Source: an uncultured Burkholderiales bacterium
GTDB lineage: Bacteria > Pseudomonadota > Gammaproteobacteria > Burkholderiales > Burkholderiaceae_C
NCBI GenBank assembly: GCA_903844825.1
Contig: CAIMVC010000043.1
Location: 1-47,481, forward strand
Length of the DNA: 47,481 bases
Reading direction: 5' to 3'
Numbering within the stretch: position 1 is the stretch's first letter; each line of letters opens with the position of its first letter. Of the stretch, positions 43,016 through 47,481 are shown in pieces. The position numbers and the translations under genes are program-made. The notes under the pieces were generated by a model, which worked only from the letters and a program-made list of their open reading frames with translations, did no database searches and was not told the origin of the DNA.

Positions 43016-46000
43016 TCAGGAATTGATCTGGCCCCAGGCTTTGTCCAGCCGCTTGGCGCTGACCGGTTGCGGTGTGCGCAGCTCTTGCGCAAAAAAGCTA
43101 ACCCGCAATTCTTCGAGCAACCAGCGGTATTCCTGCATGCGGCTGTCAACAGCGCCCTTGCGTTCGGCCACCAGCCGCCAGTAGCGTTGCTCCAGCGGCC
43201 GCAGTTCGGCCAGGCGCGCCGCGTCTCTGGCCGGGTCGGCCCGCCATTTGTCCAGTCGCTGGGTAATAGCTTTGAGGTAGCGCGCAAAGTGCTGCAGCTG
43301 GGGGTACGGTGTGCTGCTGAGAAATCGCTTGGGAACCAGGCGCTGCAATTGCTGGGCCGCGTCGGCCGCCGCGTCGGCCGCGTTTTTGCTGTCCTTGATC
43401 TTGCGCTGCGCCGCCGCGAACTCCACCAAGATGGCGCCGGCCAGTCGGGCGACTTCAGTGGCGATCAGGGTCAGGCGGGCGCGGCCTTCTTCGACACGTT
43501 TTTTAAATTGCGGCTCGTCGCTGGGCAAGGGATCGAGCAAAAAGGCCCGGTCCAGCGCGACTTCCAGAATCTGCTCGCGCAGCTCTTCGAGCGTGCCGCC
43601 GCCAGTGTTGTCGGCCGCACGGCCGACCAGCATGAAGGCGGTCGCCATTTTTTGCAGGTCGGGAATGTTTTTTTCGAGGTATTTCAGCGCATCCTTGATC
43701 TGCAGCGCAAACAGCCGGCGCAAACCGGCCCGGTGCTTGAGCGCGGCCACATCGGGCTCGTCAAACACCTCCATGGTGACCGCGTCGCCCAGATCGATCA
43801 GGGCCGGAAAACCGATCAGGGTCTGCTGACCCTTGCGGATTTCCATCAGCTCCGGAAGTTCGCCAAAGGTCCAGCTGGTGTAGCGCTGCGCCTCGGTGAC
43901 CGCAGGCCTGGCTGGCGGCGCTGCGCTCGCAGCCACCTTGACGGCCTGGCCGCCCGCCGGTGTGGGCGGCTCGGCTGCAACAGCGCGGGTTTTGAGCCCG
44001 GCCAGCGCCTGGAAGGCGCCGCGCGCCTGCGAGCCCAGCTCGCCCTTGAGCGCTGCAAGGTTGCGGCCCGTACCGAGCTGGCGTCCGTGCTCGTCGAGCA
44101 CCCGAAAGTTCATGAACAGGTGGGGGGCCAGCATGTCCAGCTTCATGTCGTTGCGCTTGATGTCCAGCGAGGTGGCGTCGCGCACCCACTTGAGCACCGC
44201 GTCGGTGAGCGAGCCGGCGCCCCACTTTTGCGGCAAGAGCAAATCGGTGGCCATGCGGGCGGCCGTCTCGGGCAAGGGCACCAGGCGCGAGCGCGGGCGC
44301 TGATGCAGCGTCTTGATCAGGGCCTGAATCTTGTCCTTGAGCATGCCGGGCACCAGCCACTCGCAGCGCTCTTCGTTGACCTGGTTGAGCGCAAACAGCG
44401 GCAGCTCCACAGTCACGCCATCGCGGGCGTCGCCCGGCTCGTGCAAGTAGGTGGCCAGGCAGTCCACGCCGCCCAGCCGCAGGGTGCGGGGAAAGGACTG
44501 CGTGGTGATGCCGGCGGCCTCGTGGCGCATCAACTCTTCGCGGGTCAACAGCAGCAGCTTGGGCTGCTTTTTGACTTCGTCCTTGTACCAGTGCTCGCAG
44601 GCAGCGCCGGTGCACATGTCGGCGGGCAATTGCTGGTCGTAAAACGCGTAGATCAGCTCCTCGTCGACCAGCACGTCTTGCCGGCGCGCCTTGTGCTCGA
44701 TGTCCTGCACCTGGGTGATCAGCTTTTGGTTGGCACTCAAGAAAGGTAGTTTGGTGTCCCAGTGGCCAGCCACCAGAGCTTCGCGAATAAAAATCTCGCG
44801 GGCACCGACCGGGTCGACCCGACCAAAATTGACGCGCCTGCCGTTGTAGATCACCAGGCCGTAGAGCGTGGCGCGCTCCAGCGCGGTGACCTGCGCGGCC
44901 TTTTTTTCCCAGTGCGGATCGAGCAGCTGCTTTTTGAGCAAATGGCCCGCCACTTGCTCCACCCACTGGGGCTCGATGTTGGCAATGCCACGGCCAAACA
45001 GACGCGTGGTTTCCACCAGCTCGGCGGCGACGATCCAGCGCCCCGGCTTCTTGCTGAGCCTGGCGCCGGGGTGGCGGTAAAAACGGATGCCACGCGCGCC
45101 CAGGTAGCCCTCTTCTTCTTCGCTCTTGACGCCCAGATTGCCCAGCAGACCGCAGAGCATGGACAGGTGCAGCTGCTCGTAGCTGGCCGGCCGGTCGTTG
45201 AGCTGCCAGCCCTGCTCACCGATGACGCTGTGCAGCTGCGAATGGATGTCGCGCCACTCCCGAACACGGCGGATGTTGATGTAGTTCTCGCGCAGCAGGT
45301 TTTCGTACTGGCGGTTGGAGATTTTATGGGTGGGCTGCGCCACCGAGGCCGGAGCGCCCCTCCCCCTGCTCTCCCCCAGCGTAGGAGGGAGCGAAGCCGA
45401 TGGGGGGGGAACTCTGCTTCCTGCCCCTCTGGGCGAGGGTTGCGGAGGGGGCTGCCCGCCGCGCGAATCACCGAGCCACTTCCACAACTTCAAATAGCCG
45501 CTGAATTCGCTTTTCTCATCATCAAACTTGGCATGCGCCTGATCGGCCTGGGCCTGCTTGTCCATCGGACGGTCGCGCACGTCCTGCACGCTCAAGGCGC
45601 TGGCAATCACCAGCACCTCGTCGAGCGACTGGCGCTCGCGCGCCTCCAGAATCATGCGACCCACGCGCGGGTCCAGCGGCAGCTTGGCCAGGGTGTGGCC
45701 GACCGGCGTGAGGTGGTTGTTGTCGTCCACCGCGCCCAGTTCGTTGAGCAACTGGTAGCCGTCGGCAATGGCGCGGCGCTGGGGCGGCTCGATGAACTCG
45801 AAGTCTTCCACCGCGCCCAGCCGCAAGGCCTTCATGCGCAAGATCACCGCCGCCAGTGAGCTGCGCAAGATTTCGGGGTCGGTAAAACGCGGCCGACCCA
45901 AAAAGTCGGGCTCGTCGTACAGCCGGATGCAAATGCCGTCGGCCACGCGGCCGCAGCGCCCAGCCCGCTGGTTGGCCGCCGCCTGCGAGATCGGCTCGAC

Positions 46001-47050
46001 CATCAGCTGCTCGACCTTGCTTCTGAAGCTGTAGCGCTTGACGCGGGCGGTGCCGGCGTCGATCACGTAGCGAATGCCAGGCACCGTCAATGACGTCTCA
46101 GCCACGTTGGTGGCCAGCACAATGCGGCGGCCGCCATGGCCTTCAAAAATCCGGTCCTGCTCAGCCTGGCTCAGCCGGGCAAAGAGCGGCAAGACCTCGG
46201 CATTACGCAGCAGCGGCTGGTGGCTCAGGTGCTTGCGCAAGTGATCGGCCGCCTCGCGGATTTCGCGCTCGCCGGGTAAAAAAATCAAAATGTCGCCAGC
46301 ACTGTGCGGGCTGCGCCAGAGCTCGTCCACCGCGTCGGCGATCGCGTCATTGAGGTCGTACTCACGCGACTCCTCAAACGGACGGTAGCGCTGCTCGACC
46401 GGGAACATGCGTCCCGACACCATGATCACCGGCGCCGGCGTGACCACCCGCCCGACGCCGCCAGGGCCCGTGCGGCTGGCGGCAAAGTAGTCGGCAAAGC
46501 GCTGCGCGTCAATCGTGGCCGAGGTGATGATGACCTTCAGGTCAGGCCGACGCGGCAGCAGCTGGCGCAAATAGCCGAGCAAAAAGTCGATATTCAGGCT
46601 GCGCTCGTGGGCTTCGTCAATGATGAGGGTGTCGTAAGCCCTGAGCAGCGGATCGGTCTGGGTCTCAGCCAGCAAGATGCCGTCGGTCATGAGCTTGACC
46701 GAGGCGTCACGGCTCAAACGGTCTTGAAAGCGCACCTTGTAGCCCACCACCTCGCCCAGCGGTGTCTTGAGCTCGTCGGCAATGCGCTTGGCCACACTGG
46801 AGGCGGCAATACGGCGGGGCTGTGTGTGGCCGATCAGCTGGCCGCGCTCGCCCGGTCTGGCGTTGAGTTTGCCGCGGCCCATGGCCAGCGCGATCTTGGG
46901 CAACTGGGTGGTCTTGCCCGAGCCGGTTTCACCGCAGACGATGACCACCTGGTGACCGGCAATGGCGGCGGTGATTTCGTCACGCCGGCTTGACACGGGC
47001 AGCGACTCGGGGAACTCAATGGTCAGGGATGGCGGGGAAATGGCAGACAA
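43016..47050 (-). CDS. hrpA: ATP-dependent RNA helicase HrpA
   Basis: A 1344-residue DEAH-box helicase. It shows Walker A VVIVCGETGSGKTTQLPK (Lys46), motif Ia HTQPRRIAASSVAKR, LIIDEAHERSLNIDFLLGYL, motif III ITSATIDAQRFADYF, LVLATNVAETSLTVPGIRYV and QRAGRCGRVADGICIRLY, then winged-helix, ratchet and OB regions and the long HrpA-specific C-terminal domain. HrpA remodels mRNA and rescues stalled ribosomes in E. coli. The start codon is TTG at 47050; no ATG or GTG lies earlier in the conserved part. Residues about 530-566 (QPPPQPSPRGAG...) are absent from E. coli HrpA and come from an inserted repeat. It is divergent from argA with 65 bases between. Confidence 0.95.
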   Translation of the reverse strand: MSAISPPSLTIEFPESLPVSSRRDEITAAIAGHQVVIVCGETGSGKTTQLPKIALAMGRGKLNARPGERGQLIGHTQPRRIAASSVAKRIADELKTPLGEVVGYKVRFQDRLSRDASVKLMTDGILLAETQTDPLLRAYDTLIIDEAHERSLNIDFLLGYLRQLLPRRPDLKVIITSATIDAQRFADYFAASRTGPGGVGRVVTPAPVIMVSGRMFPVEQRYRPFEESREYDLNDAIADAVDELWRSPHSAGDILIFLPGEREIREAADHLRKHLSHQPLLRNAEVLPLFARLSQAEQDRIFEGHGGRRIVLATNVAETSLTVPGIRYVIDAGTARVKRYSFRSKVEQLMVEPISQAAANQRAGRCGRVADGICIRLYDEPDFLGRPRFTDPEILRSSLAAVILRMKALRLGAVEDFEFIEPPQRRAIADGYQLLNELGAVDDNNHLTPVGHTLAKLPLDPRVGRMILEARERQSLDEVLVIASALSVQDVRDRPMDKQAQADQAHAKFDDEKSEFSGYLKLWKWLGDSRGGQPPPQPSPRGAGSRVPPPSASLPPTLGESRGRGAPASVAQPTHKISNRQYENLLRENYINIRRVREWRDIHSQLHSVIGEQGWQLNDRPASYEQLHLSMLCGLLGNLGVKSEEEEGYLGARGIRFYRHPGARLSKKPGRWIVAAELVETTRLFGRGIANIEPQWVEQVAGHLLKKQLLDPHWEKKAAQVTALERATLYGLVIYNGRRVNFGRVDPVGAREIFIREALVAGHWDTKLPFLSANQKLITQVQDIEHKARRQDVLVDEELIYAFYDQQLPADMCTGAACEHWYKDEVKKQPKLLLLTREELMRHEAAGITTQSFPRTLRLGGVDCLATYLHEPGDARDGVTVELPLFALNQVNEERCEWLVPGMLKDKIQALIKTLHQRPRSRLVPLPETAARMATDLLLPQKWGAGSLTDAVLKWVRDATSLDIKRNDMKLDMLAPHLFMNFRVLDEHGRQLGTGRNLAALKGELGSQARGAFQALAGLKTRAVAAEPPTPAGGQAVKVAASAAPPARPAVTEAQRYTSWTFGELPELMEIRKGQQTLIGFPALIDLGDAVTMEVFDEPDVAALKHRAGLRRLFALQIKDALKYLEKNIPDLQKMATAFMLVGRAADNTGGGTLEELREQILEVALDRAFLLDPLPSDEPQFKKRVEEGRARLTLIATEVARLAGAILVEFAAAQRKIKDSKNAADAAADAAQQLQRLVPKRFLSSTPYPQLQHFARYLKAITQRLDKWRADPARDAARLAELRPLEQRYWRLVAERKGAVDSRMQEYRWLLEELRVSFFAQELRTPQPVSAKRLDKAWGQINS
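45356..45452. repeat. Palindromic repeat inserted in frame in hrpA
   Basis: Arms GCCCCTCCCCCTGCTCTCCC (from 45356) and the complement of GCGAGGGTTGCGGAGGGGGC (ending 45452) form an imperfect inverted repeat of nearly 100 bases. It translates as a Pro/Ser/Arg/Gly-rich stretch within a linker of HrpA. The protein string PPPQPSPRGAG is typical of frames that cross such intergenic elements. An 8-G tract lies at 45402-45409. Confidence 0.7.
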
Positions 47051-47115
47051 GCGAGCAACTTAGGTGAAAATCGGCGACCGGGTTTTGAAAAAAGCCTCCA
47101 AACTCCAAAGAAGCC

Positions 47116-47481
47116 ATGTCAGCAGTTTTCAATTTTACCTTCGTGCCCTGGTTTCGCTCGGTCGCGCCTTATATTCATTTGCACCGTGGCAAGACCTTCG
47201 TGGTGGGCATGGCTGGCGAGGCGATTGCCGCGGGCAAGTTGCAGCACATTGCGCAAGACCTGGCGCTGATTCAAAGCATGGGCGTGAAGATCGTCCTGGT
47301 GCACGGCTTTCGCCCACAGGTCAACGAACAACTCGCTGCCAAGGGCCACAGCGCGCAGTACTCGCACGGCATGCGCATCACCGATTCGGTCTCGCTCGAC
47401 TGCGCGCAGGAAGCGGCCGGCCAGTTGCGCTACGAAATCGAGGCCGCCTTCAGCCAGGGCCTGCCCAACACCCCGATGGCG
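47116..47481 (+). CDS. argA: N-acetylglutamate synthase ArgA (3' end outside window)
   Basis: The first 122 residues run open to the right edge. They read FVPWFRSVAPYIHLHRGKTF, VVGMAGEAIAAGKLQHIAQD, LALIQSMGVKIVLVHGFRPQ VNEQL and YSHGMRITDSVSLDCAQEAA, the amino-acid-kinase-like N-terminal domain of ArgA. That domain binds arginine for feedback inhibition; the acetyltransferase domain would follow outside the window. ArgA makes N-acetylglutamate, the first step of arginine synthesis. AAAGAAG precedes the ATG. It is divergent from hrpA. Confidence 0.92.
   Translation, partial: MSAVFNFTFVPWFRSVAPYIHLHRGKTFVVGMAGEAIAAGKLQHIAQDLALIQSMGVKIVLVHGFRPQVNEQLAAKGHSAQYSHGMRITDSVSLDCAQEAAGQLRYEIEAAFSQGLPNTPMA

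Noticed and set aside
43067-44749. 560-codon plus-strand frame antisense to hrpA
   Set aside because: It is a shadow of hrpA, whose C-terminal domain is well conserved here.
45402-45409. Eight-G tract as evidence that hrpA is a frameshifted pseudogene
   Set aside because: The frame is intact across it and helicase motifs are continuous on both sides, so hrpA is treated as functional.

Overview
The window is GC-rich, densely coded DNA from a betaproteobacterium, most likely Burkholderiales and probably Comamonadaceae (Polaromonas/Rhodoferax/Acidovorax-like). The grounds are two Bug-type (TctC family) solute receptors, several Liv-type ABC systems, the pepA-holC / lptF-lptG divergent arrangement, a CysB-family regulator of betaproteobacterial type, and GC-rich dispersed palindromes. 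The genus cannot be fixed from sequence alone. The left edge cuts a DUF2237 gene and the right edge cuts argA.

Layout. 1-3.4 kb: DUF2237 tail, tRNA-Ser(GGA), a Bug receptor and an orphan NMT1/THI5-like lipoprotein. 3.5-4.4 kb: a DMT exporter. 4.4-9.5 kb (minus strand): a meta-cleavage-type aromatic operon (GlcG/HbpS-like protein, type I extradiol dioxygenase, FAH-family hydrolase, MhpA-like FAD hydroxylase, Bug receptor), with a divergent NahR/NodD-like LysR gene and palindromic candidate operators between them. 10.6-15.1 kb: a beta-CASP metallo-hydrolase and, convergent to it, the Mg2+ P-type ATPase MgtA.

15.2-28.9 kb (plus strand) is the most distinctive part: a tightly packed set of twelve genes. 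In order these are a lipocalin-like protein, a PaaN-type aldehyde dehydrogenase, a carotenoid/stilbene-cleaving oxygenase, a DUF1295 membrane reductase-like protein, a thiolase, a tandem-duplicated HxlR regulator, LivH, LivM, LivG, LivF, an AMP-forming acyl-CoA ligase and a Liv-type binding protein. Several neighbours overlap at ATGA or GTGA. I read it as an uptake-and-catabolism operon for a hydrophobic or aromatic alkene: import, CoA activation, oxidative C=C cleavage, aldehyde oxidation and thiolysis. The substrate is unknown, and no described pathway that I recognise has exactly this set.

28.9-47.5 kb is mostly core genome: a second Liv-type binding protein, holC-pepA divergent from lptF-lptG, a CbiX-like chelatase, a CysB-family regulator, a methionine-type aminotransferase, an IS110 transposase remnant, a D-2-hydroxyacid dehydrogenase, a SapC-family protein, a 7TMR-DISM histidine kinase with its OmpR-like response regulator, the helicase HrpA carrying an in-frame repeat insertion, and the start of argA. 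No CRISPR array, intact mobile element, prophage or rRNA gene was seen.
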